A stretch of DNA of 64,000 nt from Sphingobacteriales bacterium (lineage in GTDB: Bacteria; Bacteroidota; Bacteroidia; Chitinophagales; Chitinophagaceae), in contig JADJGB010000010.1 of NCBI GenBank assembly GCA_016708305.1, forward strand, positions 434,001 through 498,000. Reading direction: 5' to 3'. The translations under genes and the position numbers were made by a program. Positions 10,000-18,224 of the stretch are shown here, piece after piece (position 1 is the stretch's first letter; each line of letters starts with the position of its first letter). The notes beneath the pieces are model-generated. The model did not search any database. It saw only the letters and a program-made list of their open reading frames with translations, and was not told the origin of the DNA.

Positions 10000-11284
10000 T
10001 TAATACTCGAACCTATCCCTAAAGGCCCACAAACCCAATGCCGGATTGGATACATAAAATATTTCCTCCCCATCATCCATTTCATTAAATCCTTCTTTCA
10101 GTTTGGCTGGATTATATTTTGCAGTCACCTCATTAATATCAGCATATTTAAACCCTACGCTTTCAATTTCTTCTTTTGTCAGGTTTTCTTCGCCTCTTCC
10201 GGGGCAATAAGTAATCGAAAACCTGCCTTCGGAAGAACCATGAATCAGGTGAGCTGCAGCGCCCAGGTTTTTTCTTAGTTCTTCATTCTCTTCAACAGCT
10301 TTGAGGGTGGCAGGTGTACCGAAATAGCCGTATTTTCTTATCAAACGGTCAATTTCTTTATCTTCACCAAACTCAATCAAAGCAGGAGCCAATACAATCA
10401 GTTCTCCTCCATCGGCAATGGCCATACGGGTACGATACACCGATTTATTTCTAACCGGTACTTTTAAATTCAGAAGGATCAAGCCAAACAATTACTTTTT
10501 GCAGTGCTTTGAATACCATTTCAAAATTTACTTCCAGCGATAATTTAGCTGTCTTGTCAAACACTTCAAAATCATCGCCAATATACAGGCCGTAGGTTTG
10601 TAAATTTCCCTTTTTATTCAGTCCTACCACGGTAAGAACATATATAACCGGCATATCTTTAGCAAAATGTTCAGTGCCGTAGTTGAAAACCCTTCTCACC
10701 GGAGTATCTGCCCTTCCCATCATTTTTTCCATTCCGTAGGCAGCGCCAATGAAATGGCTTTTGTTGATTCCCTCGGAACCACCCGTGCCTACAAAAATAT
10801 TTTTATTGTAATTGGCCATCCCCACTACCTCGTGTGGCACTACCTGCCCGATGGAAAGAATCAGGTCAAAACCACCTTCAACCAACAACTTATTTACCTG
10901 CACCGGCCAGGGGTAATCTACCGCACCTCCTGAAACCTCCTTTACAAATTCGGCAGGCACGGTTCCGAGTGTTACCACATCATTGCGCCAGTCGTGATCA
11001 CGAAAAAGATTGCGGGGTGTTTTGCCAAACATGTGAGCGATCTGCGTATCAGTCATGGGTGAATGTGTACCCAATGCAGGCAAAATATCTGTCAGTTTTT
11101 CGCCATAGAATTCCCAGGCAAATTCCGTCAACTCTCCCGCACGACTTGGAAAACGGGTATAATCCGGCGGTACAGCCAGCACTTTGTTTTTAGCACCTAT
11201 TTTTCCCAACGCTTCAAACAATCCGTTTTTCAGGTCTTCGGCTGAAAAACTTTCCTGTGCGGAACCTCTTTCGAAATAAACCAT
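10000..11284 (-). CDS. LarA-type nickel-dependent hydroxyacid racemase/epimerase, frameshifted
   Basis: About 425 residues in the lactate racemase family (DUF2088 plus the C-terminal LarA domain). H151, K161 and H177 have the same mutual spacing (+10, +26) as His174, Lys184 and His200 of Lactiplantibacillus LarA, where Lys184 carries the nickel-pincer nucleotide and His200 binds nickel; H74 in GTHSPMTDTQ would be the other catalytic His. The frame breaks near 10460 and resumes with RNKSVYRTRMAIADGGELIV. The family includes a D-gluconate 2-epimerase (gluconate/mannonate), which fits a gene between a mannonate-forming SDR and gnd. That substrate is my inference. No larB, larC or larE maturation gene is in the window. 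Confidence 0.78.
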
Positions 11285-11337
11285 TTTCTATTTACTGTTT
11301 TAATATTGACGATTAACTAACTATTTTATAATTACTG

Positions 11338-11379
11338 ATTGCAGATTGCAGATTGCAAATTATAGATTGCAGATTATTG
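11338..11379. repeat. Six-unit heptamer tandem repeat (ATTGCAG type)
   Basis: Period-7 repeat with units ATTGCAG, ATTGCAG, ATTGCAA, ATTATAG, ATTGCAG, ATTATTG. It lies in the gap between the kinase gene and the LarA-like gene, upstream of the latter. A second heptamer array follows 28 bp on. Confidence 0.75.
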
Positions 11380-11406
11380 ATTTATCTTAACTTGAATTCT
11401 TTTTCC

Positions 11407-11434
11407 ATCTCAAATCTCAAATCTCAAATCTCAA
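11407..11434. repeat. Four-unit heptamer tandem repeat (ATCTCAA type)
   Basis: Four perfect period-7 units of ATCTCAA in the same intergenic gap. A perfect heptamer array can change length by slippage. Whether it affects the downstream minus-strand gene is not known. Confidence 0.8.
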
Positions 11435-11440
11435 ATTGAT

Positions 11441-12495
11441 TTATCGTCTTACCCTTGCATTTCCTTGCCAGATGCTCCAGATCATTTCTTCATCTGCCGG
11501 CTGGCCATAGTCGGTATAGAAAGTGGTTGCCAATACGCCGCTTGCCCATCCAAACTGAATCCATTTTTCTGGTTCCCAGCCTTTCAAGATGGCATATAAA
11601 GTACCGCCTACAAAACCATCGCCGCCACCGATACGGTCAAGTACATTTATTTTGCGTGGTTCCACCACATGCCAATTACCATTTTCAAGCAAAATAGCGC
11701 CCCAGAGGTGTTCGTTTGAACTTACCACTTCACGAAGCGTAGTAGCAAAAACCGAAACATTTGGATAGTTTTCTTTAATTCCTGCCATCATTTCTTTGAA
11801 AGAATCAATTTTATCCTGAATACCCTTTCCACCTGCTTCAGGGCCTTTGGCGCCAAGGCAAAGCTGAAAATCTTCCTCATTGCCAATAAGAATATCCGAT
11901 ACTGAAGCTATTTCTTTAAAAGCTGCCGATAGTTCTTCCTCACGGCCTTTCCAGAAAGTGGCGCGATGGTTGAGGTCGAAAGAAATACGGGTGCCATATT
12001 TTTTGGCAGCACGAGCCAGTTCTAAACAGAAATTACCGGTATCGGGCGATAAAGCCGCAATCAAACCTGACAGATGTACAAGTTGCACTCCTTCTTTACC
12101 AAAAATCCGGTCAAGGTCAAAATCTTTTACATTTAATGTGCGGCCTACTTCTCCTGCACGGTCGTTTTGAACGCGTGGCCCGCGAGAACCAAAGCCACTA
12201 TCGGCGATATTAAACTGATGGCGATAGCCCCAAGGTCCTCCCTGCGGAACTGGCTGCGCAAATTGCTCTTTATAAATTGTGCGATTGGACTGCCTTTTAC
12301 AAAGGTGGTCAGTATTTTCACCGGTAAGCCCAGATAGGATGAAACGCTTGCTACATTCGTTTCAGCGCTTGATACGTGCATCTCAAACAAATGAGAGGTG
12401 TGTACCGGCTGATAATTTACCGGCGTAATGCGCACCCCGATACTTGTAGGAACCAACATTGCATATTTGCAATCTTTTTTTAATTCGATACTCAT
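11441..12495 (-). CDS. PfkB-family sugar-acid kinase (KDG or gluconate kinase), frameshifted
   Basis: About 350 residues of the ribokinase/PfkB fold. The C-terminal signature is DRIGGGDGFVGG, in which the final Asp is the catalytic base; most members have GAGD where this has GGGD. Earlier blocks are SSAETNVASVSSYLG (substrate side) and FDLNHRATFW. The frame shifts near 12290; the corrected sequence reads FAQPVPQGGPWGYRHQ and joins the two parts. The best family label is 2-dehydro-3-deoxygluconokinase. In this operon the next enzymes are a LarA-type epimerase and Gnd, so phosphorylation of gluconate at C6 is an alternative. The sequence alone does not decide between them. Confidence 0.8.
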
Positions 12496-12526
12496 AATAA
12501 TTTATTTACAGAAACAGAAATTTTTA

Positions 12527-13339
12527 TTAAATACAGAAAACATCAAAACCGCCATCCACAACCGTTAAAGTGCCGGTTACAAATTTAGATGCGTCGCTTA
12601 CCAACCAATGCAGCGTACCCAGCAATTCTTCCGGCTCGCCAAAACGGCCAAAAGGCGTGTGAGAAATGATTGCATTTCCTCTGGCGGTAAAGCTACCATC
12701 CGGATTGCTGAGTAAGGCTCTGTTTTGCTCGGTGATAAAAAATCCGGGAGCAATGGCATTTACCCTGAAACCTTCACCATATTTGGTAGCAAGCTCAATA
12801 GCCAGATACTTGGTAAAATTGGTAACGGCGGCTTTTGCAGCGCCATAACCCACCACACGGGTAAGCGGCCTCAGCGCCGACTCAGACGAAATATTTACGA
12901 TGTTACCATGTTTTTGTTGGGTCATCACTTTGGCAAATGCAATGGTAGGCAGTACCGTTCCAAAAAGATTAAGGTCAACTACCGTTTTAAAAGCATTGAT
13001 ATCGAGGTCGAAAATGGTTTTATCCGGCCCGATGGTAGCCCCGGGCATATTGCCTCCTGCTCCGTTGATCAGTACATCTACCCTGCCGTATTTTTCCAAT
13101 ACTTCTGCTGCATTTTTATCCAAAGCATCCATATCATTCACATCCGTCTGCAAAAACAAAGCTTCGCCGCCTTTTTCCTTAATATTATTTACAATAGCAT
13201 CTCCTTTTTCTTTGTTGCGTCCCAGCACAACCATTTTTGCGCCTTGTTCTGCCAGGTATTCCGTCATAGATGTTCCCAGCACTCCGGTGCCACCGGTGAT
13301 GACCATTACACGGTCTTTTATATCAAACAGATTTCTCAT
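12527..13339 (-). CDS. SDR-family oxidoreductase, probable fructuronate reductase (mannonate-forming)
   Basis: 270 residues, intact. Classical short-chain dehydrogenase: cofactor motif TGGTGVLG near residue 16, NGAGG near 92, the catalytic Ser in NISSESA and Tyr/Lys in YGAAKAA, and a C-terminal GTLTVVDGGF block. The family label for close relatives is D-mannonate oxidoreductase or gluconate 5-dehydrogenase. Directly after uxaE (24 bp) it would reduce fructuronate to D-mannonate with NAD(P)H. It is an SDR rather than a classic UxuB, a common substitution in Bacteroidota. The exact substrate is inferred from the neighbours. Confidence 0.8.
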   Translation of the reverse strand: MRNLFDIKDRVMVITGGTGVLGTSMTEYLAEQGAKMVVLGRNKEKGDAIVNNIKEKGGEALFLQTDVNDMDALDKNAAEVLEKYGRVDVLINGAGGNMPGATIGPDKTIFDLDINAFKTVVDLNLFGTVLPTIAFAKVMTQQKHGNIVNISSESALRPLTRVVGYGAAKAAVTNFTKYLAIELATKYGEGFRVNAIAPGFFITEQNRALLSNPDGSFTARGNAIISHTPFGRFGEPEELLGTLHWLVSDASKFVTGTLTVVDGGFDVFCI

Positions 13340-13362
13340 GATTTCTTAATTTAATATTAGGA

Positions 13363-14608
13363 TTACAAGTTAAACAATCTTTTTAAATGTCTTTCATAAA
13401 TGTTTTCCTCAACACAATTGCCTACTATTTCTTCATTTTTTTCTAATTGTGTATAATATTCATCTCCCAATTCGGCAGCTACGGCATAAGCCACATGAAT
13501 AAGCTGGCGAAAGTTGGAATTATAATCGGGATGGCCCGGAATATGACGCAATGCGTTGGCATACTTGTCGCCACTCCAGCTATTCACTTCTTCCACCGTT
13601 GGAAGCTGGCCAGGATCAATGTCAATTACATCGGCATAAGGAGCACAAAGCGCTTCGCGCCTGTTGTAAGAATTGGCATAAATCTTTTTGGCCACTTCAA
13701 GCGCATCACCACCGGCAAGCGCCAGGCCGATTACTTCTTCGAGCCAGGTGGTACCGGCTGTTTTGATGTGCATTCCTTTATCATGTTTTTTCAGAATATC
13801 GTACATGATGGGATAAATGGAAAATTTGTCGCTTCCAGAATGAACACTCAGTTTCAACTCGGCAGGAAGACCAAATTCTTTAACTGCATAATCAATTACC
13901 AGCACATCTTCTTCAAACTCTTTTGCAAATTGTTGCAAATCGCCGCGGTAATCAACGCCTTTATTGAACCTGCCTGTAAATTTGGGCGCAATGGTTTGTG
14001 CAGGCACTCCTTTATCGGCAAGCATTTTAGGATAAACAGCAGATAAACCGGTGTTTGCGGGCTTTCTACCTCATCCATTGAAACCTCGGTTACAAAATTG
14101 CCCGCTCCCTTATTTTCCACCAAATATTTATAAATTTCAGATGCCTGATTGGCTGCTGCCAAAAATTGGAAGCAATTTCAGCAATCAGTTCATTGGTTAC
14201 ATGCAGTGGTTCTGCAATACCCGGAACCTGCAGTTCTCCCACATATTTCTGACAAGAGTCAATAAATGTATTTATTTCATCCTCAGCGGCCGGCTTTCCT
14301 ATAAAAGCAGCTACATCCAACGTGAAAAAATCTGAATGAACAACAAAAGGCGCTACTGTGGAGAGATTGATATGATCGGCATCTACAAAATATTTTCCCT
14401 TAAACCCTAATTTTTGCACCGCCCCGTCAGCCTCAGCTCTTACACTCGCCGGCTCGGTGTGTACATAATGGTGCTCGCGATTCGACTTGTTCCAAACCGG
14501 GCTGATGTCCAACCCTTTTTCGTTTGCTTTTATAATGGCTCTTAACTGAGCTGCTCCCTGGTGAGCAAAACGGTCGCCCAAACCAAAGCTGAATTTACTT
14601 AGTTGCAT
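13363..14608 (-). CDS. uxaE: Tagaturonate epimerase UxaE, frameshifted
   Basis: About 415 residues of the UxaE family, first described in Thermotoga, which interconverts D-tagaturonate and D-fructuronate. Recognisable stretches are the start (MQLSKFSFGLGDRFAHQGAA), KYFVDADHINLSTVAPF, the KFTGRFNKGVDYRGDL block and LSVHSGSDKFSIYP, which probably holds metal ligands. Two shifts, near 14160 and near 14045, split it into three frames that join into one family-like sequence. It is the first gene of the operon and lies about 120 bp downstream of a LacI-type palindrome. It suggests use of galacturonate, although uronate isomerase (UxaC) and mannonate dehydratase (UxuA) are not in this window. Confidence 0.82.
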
Positions 14609-14726
14609 AGTTTATTAGATTTTTTAAAAGAAAAAAGAAAGTTTATTTTATTCGTTTGCATATATGGCTTCTTAAATTGGCAGCATAAAATTACGCCAAT
14701 AAATACATCCTGCTAAAACTATCTAC

Positions 14727-14738
14727 GTAAACGTTTGC
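14727..14738. promoter_or_regulatory. LacI-type operator candidate upstream of the hexuronate operon
   Basis: GTAAACGTTTGC is a near-perfect palindrome around a central CG and resembles the binding sites of LacI-family repressors (GCAAACGTTTGC type). It lies 118 bp upstream of the uxaE start in the otherwise empty 310-bp gap 14609-14918. No regulator gene is next to it in the window. Confidence 0.55.
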
Positions 14739-14918
14739 GCAAATGCCTGAATTGAAAGGGGTTAAAAAATGTTGTTTTTACAATAAATAATTTCAGCAAT
14801 GCAGTCCAGCTATGGGTTTTACTGTAAAAAAATTTCTGTTTTTTTACACACAAACATCCTACGATGAAATAACTATAGAGGTAAGAAAAATAAAAACCGT
14901 TTTGAAATAAATAGAACT

Positions 14919-15617
14919 CTATAGTTTACTTTCTCTCTTTTTCTTTTTATCAGTCCAGGGAATAAAAGAACCTAAGGTGCCTCTGAAACGCCGGAGTTTC
15001 TTTTCTTCATCTTTTATAGAAACAAAATTTTTCCTGAAAGCAGAAGACGGGTCTATCACCGGATTTACGTGGTTCAATTTTAGTAAAGTATCGCTTACAA
15101 AAGGAATATGATAAATTTTTGTTCCAAATCTCCTTTTTGTAAATCGCTTGGTCAACGATGATTGCACCGGATCTGTAACTAATGCAAGGCTTTTGAAACC
15201 TTGTTTGCGCACTAACTGGTATGCGTAAAAAATATTTTCTGTGCTATGCCTGGCAAGTGTATCATAAAAAATATGATTGGCAGGGATGCCTAAAGCTTCT
15301 CCGTAAAGACCCATAATGATGGCTTCGTAATAAGGTGAATAAACGGCAGCCCCCGAAAAAATAATATTCCTGATAATGCCCTTATCATATAAATACTTAG
15401 CCCAAAGCACACGGCCTTTTACAATCGTATCCCATTTATGTCCGTCGAAGGGATAGCCTGGCACAATTCCTGCATCGAAAGTGAGGCCACTATCAATAAC
15501 CTCTTTATACAGTCGTGCGGGCCTTTTTTTGTACGACACACAGGAGGATTGTGAAACGAAAACAAATATCAACAAAAAATAAATGACAACTTGAAAATGA
15601 TTTTTAATTAATGCCAT
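14919..15617 (-). CDS. DUF218/YdcF-like lipoprotein
   Basis: 232 residues. A hydrophobic N-terminus ends in a lipobox-like LIFVFVSQSSC, so it is probably a lipoprotein. The DUF218 fold is shown by DAGIVPGYPFDG, then VKGRVLWAKYLYDKG, FSGAAVYSPYYEA, and the ARHSTENIFYAYQLV block. DUF218 proteins (SanA, ElyC, YdcF) are linked to envelope functions, but the reaction is unknown. The gene is intact. Its start codon lies inside the last few codons of the broken amidohydrolase upstream, so the true start may be a later Met or this one. Confidence 0.75.
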   Translation of the reverse strand: MALIKNHFQVVIYFLLIFVFVSQSSCVSYKKRPARLYKEVIDSGLTFDAGIVPGYPFDGHKWDTIVKGRVLWAKYLYDKGIIRNIIFSGAAVYSPYYEAIIMGLYGEALGIPANHIFYDTLARHSTENIFYAYQLVRKQGFKSLALVTDPVQSSLTKRFTKRRFGTKIYHIPFVSDTLLKLNHVNPVIDPSSAFRKNFVSIKDEEKKLRRFRGTLGSFIPWTDKKKKRESKL

Positions 15618-16024
15618 AGCGATGTTGGTAACAATCGTAAAGTTGAGTTTGTTTATTATTTAAATCAATTTTTCTTCCCTAAATAAACGCATCTGTAATG
15701 ACACTGGATTTCATATCGAACAAATCGCCTTGCGAGATAATGATAATAGCATCTTTACTCACTTCAATAGAACCTGTTTTTTTGTCAATACCCAGAATCT
15801 TCAGGAGCAGCTATTTTCCAATAGTCAGTATTTTTCCTTCTTTAATAAGCATTGTCGCATTGTCCAATGTAGTTTTCCCATCCTTTACTATTGTAGCATT
15901 TACAAATGCATAATAACCGGTTCGGGGAACAGATACTACATTAACCGGGAAAGGATGTTTGCGCTGATACAATTCTCAGACCGCAAAGCAGTATTGAAAA
16001 TGCAAGCAAAAGTTTAATTTTCAT
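15606..16024 (-). pseudogene. Amidohydrolase remnant with a large internal deletion
   Basis: The minus strand reads a signal peptide (MKIKLLLAFSILLCGLRIVS), then after one shift NATIVKDGKTTLDNATM and LIKEGKILTIG, the usual N-terminal strands of an imidazolonepropionase-like amidohydrolase. It then jumps directly to a C-terminal block, LGIDKKTGSIEVSKDA, IIIISQGDLFDMKSS and VITDAFI, a TAG stop, then GRKIDLNNKQTQLY. The stop stands where the family normally has Gln. All metal-binding His and Asp residues of the TIM barrel are missing, so roughly 300 codons have been lost. This is decay by deletion, unlike the single-base shifts elsewhere in the window. Confidence 0.7.
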
Positions 16025-16144
16025 TTTGTTGATTCGTAGAAGAAGCATATAAAAATACTTTTACCCGCTAAAGATAGAAAAATAGTTTATAATCAGACAG
16101 GAAAAATGACGAGCGGTAAAATCAATCTGTTTAATTATAAAACC

Positions 16145-16177
16145 AAAATGCCCCAATCAGAATTTGAGGCATTTTTA
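16145..16177. terminator. Weak terminator-like hairpin
   Basis: Stem AAAATGCC at 16145-16152 with GGCATTTT at 16168-16175. It is the only structure seen in 16025-16381, a gap that otherwise holds no supportable gene. Confidence 0.4.
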
Positions 16178-16381
16178 TCAATAATTAATTTTTGGATAAT
16201 TAATTTTAGCAGTATCGCTGCTACAGAGCGTATTTTCCACCTTTTTCTTGACAAAAAGTTGGAGCCAAAAATCAAGGCTGTGAAAAAATTTGCTAAAAAT
16301 AATTTTTCTTAACGCAATTTTTTAAAGGCCATCTCAACCAAACGACCGAATTGCGGTTAATGTTTATTATTCTGCTATTTT

Positions 16382-17584
16382 TTAGTCAATTGTTCTACCG
16401 GGGTATTCTTTCAATGCAACCTCAAGACAATCCATTGCCTTTTCAATTGATTCCTTGTTCAGTACGTAAGCAAGGCGTACTTCATTGGTACCCAGTCCGG
16501 GTGTGGCATAAAAACCGGTGGCAGGCGCCAGCATCACTGTCTGATTGTTATGCGAAAAACTTTCCAGCAACCATTGGCAAAACTTATCACAGTCAGCAAT
16601 CGGCAGTTTTGCGATGGCATAAAATGCGCCTCCCGGATTGGAGCAATATACTCCTTCCATTTCATTCAGCCTTTTGATGAGCACATCTCTTCGGCTTAGA
16701 TACTCCGCTTTGGGTTCACTAAAAAAATCGTCAGGCAAATCTACTGCTGCTTCGGCCAGAATCTGGGCCAGCCCGGGCGGACTCAGACGTGCCTGGGCAA
16801 ACTTCAGCGCAGTAGTGTATAATTCTTTGTTTTTGGTTACCAATGCTCCTATTCTTGCTCCGCAAGCGCTATATCGTTTACTGATGGTATCCATCAGCAC
16901 TACAATTTCTTCCAATCCTTCTAATTGCATCGCACTGAAATGCTTTTCATCAGTATAGCAAAATTCACGATAGGCTTCATCACTAAAGAGATAAAGATTA
17001 TGTTTTTTACAGATTTCTCCTATTTCTTCAATTTCCTGCCTGCTGTACAAATAGCCAGTAGGATTATTTGGATTACAAACAAGTATTGCCTTTGTCTTAC
17101 CGGTAATCACTTTTTCAAAATCTTCAGCAGGTGGCAAAGCAAATCCTGTATCAATTGTAGATTTAATTGGTACTACCGTTACACCCGCTGCACATGCAAA
17201 ACCTAAATAGTTGGCATAAAGCGGTTCCGGAATCACCACTTCATCTCCCGGATTCATACATGAGAAAAAGGCAAACATAATCGCTTCACTTCCCCCTGTT
17301 GTAATCAGAATTTGCTCATGAGTTACTTCTATCCCCTGCTTTTCATAATATTTCACTAATTTACGGCGATAACTTTCATTTCCGGCGCTATGGCTGTATT
17401 CCAAAACATGCATATCCATGTTTTTAACAGCATCCATTATTGATGGAGGCGTGGCGATATCGGGCTGGCCGATATTGAGATGATAAACCGTAATTCCTCT
17501 TTTCTTTGCAGCCTCTGCATAAGGAACTAATTTTCTGATTGGCGAAGCAGGCATTTCGATGCCGCGTTGTGATATCGTAAGCAT
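16382..17584 (-). CDS. PLP-dependent aminotransferase, class I/II (AspB-like)
   Basis: About 400 residues, intact. Fold type I aminotransferase: VYHLNIGQPDIATPP near the N-terminus, a TGGSEAIMFA cofactor-phosphate segment, CNPNNPTGYLYS with the Asn that contacts PLP, and the Schiff-base Lys in TISKRYSACGARIG. It transfers amino groups between an amino acid and a 2-oxoacid in the cytoplasm; aspartate or an aromatic amino acid is likely, but the sequence does not settle this. I start at the Met at 17584 (MLTISQRGIEMP), because an upstream extension of 14 residues has no family match. Confidence 0.85.
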   Translation of the reverse strand: MLTISQRGIEMPASPIRKLVPYAEAAKKRGITVYHLNIGQPDIATPPSIMDAVKNMDMHVLEYSHSAGNESYRRKLVKYYEKQGIEVTHEQILITTGGSEAIMFAFFSCMNPGDEVVIPEPLYANYLGFACAAGVTVVPIKSTIDTGFALPPAEDFEKVITGKTKAILVCNPNNPTGYLYSRQEIEEIGEICKKHNLYLFSDEAYREFCYTDEKHFSAMQLEGLEEIVVLMDTISKRYSACGARIGALVTKNKELYTTALKFAQARLSPPGLAQILAEAAVDLPDDFFSEPKAEYLSRRDVLIKRLNEMEGVYCSNPGGAFYAIAKLPIADCDKFCQWLLESFSHNNQTVMLAPATGFYATPGLGTNEVRLAYVLNKESIEKAMDCLEVALKEYPGRTID

Positions 17585-17629
17585 AGTTTTCAAAATTACT
17601 AAAACTCCTTCATTCAAAAGAATCAAATA

Positions 17630-17664
17630 AAAAAAATCCCTTCCGCTACTAACGAAAGGGATAT
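17630..17664 (-). terminator. Terminator after the DUF1573 gene
   Basis: Stem ATCCCTT at 17636-17642 with AAGGGAT at 17656-17662. On the minus strand the stem is followed by a run of T. It lies 18 bp past the end of the DUF1573 gene. Confidence 0.65.
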
Positions 17665-17681
17665 TTATTGAATATCAAAAA

Positions 17682-18090
17682 TTACTGTTTTGCTACAACT
17701 TCACCATTAAACATAACCACCTTTGGTTCATTTACTCCGGCAATTTTAATAGTAACGTCTTTGTGAAATGGTGCAGGACCGGCAGCATTGTATTGTACTT
17801 TACCTTTCCTGTTTTCCGGGCATTATGGGTTGTTGAGGTTTTTCGGGTATGGTGCAGCCACATCCGGCCATCACATTTTCTACAACCACCGGCTTTTTAC
17901 TAATATTGGTAAACTGCATGTAAAATGTATAAGGTTCTCCCTGCGGTATTTTCCCCACATCATAATTATCTTTCTCCATTTTTATAAACTTATCAATGGA
18001 GGCAGGCGCTTCAGGAGCCTTAGTCTGCGCATTTAAACTCAGGGAAAAAACTGCTATACTTACAAACAGAAAGAATACAATTTTTTTCAT
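17682..18090 (-). CDS. DUF1573 exported protein, frameshifted
   Basis: Signal peptide MKKIVFFLFVSIAVFSLSL followed by one DUF1573 domain: DYDVGKIPQGEP without the first D, FTNISKKPVVVENV and the family motif AGCGCTIPE. A frameshift near 17812 separates the last part, VQYNAAGPAPFHKDV and VNEPKVVMFNGEVV, which completes the beta-sandwich. The whole is about 135 residues, a normal size in Bacteroidota. DUF1573 proteins are widespread periplasmic proteins of unknown role with an Ig-like fold related to ASPM-SPD-2-Hydin domains. Confidence 0.8.
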
Positions 18091-18212
18091 CATAAATATC
18101 ATTTAAATTTTAAAAACAACAATCAAAATTAACCAGTAGATGCTAAAACATAAAATAAAGTTGCACAAAATAGTTGTTAAATTGTTATATTCGTAGTTAA
18201 AGGGCTTATCCT

Positions 18213-18220
18213 TATTTTTG
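18213..18220 (+). promoter_or_regulatory. Promoter -7 box candidate of the E1 gene
   Basis: TATTTTTG fits the Bacteroidota -7 consensus TAnnTTTG. It ends 4 bases before the ATG, so the transcript would have almost no leader. I see no clear -33 TTTG at the right distance. Confidence 0.4.
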
Positions 18221-18224
18221 CCTA

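Noticed and set aside
16106..16312. A 68-codon frame on the plus strand
   Set aside because: No family resemblance, it overlaps a hairpin, and its composition is like the non-coding gap around it.
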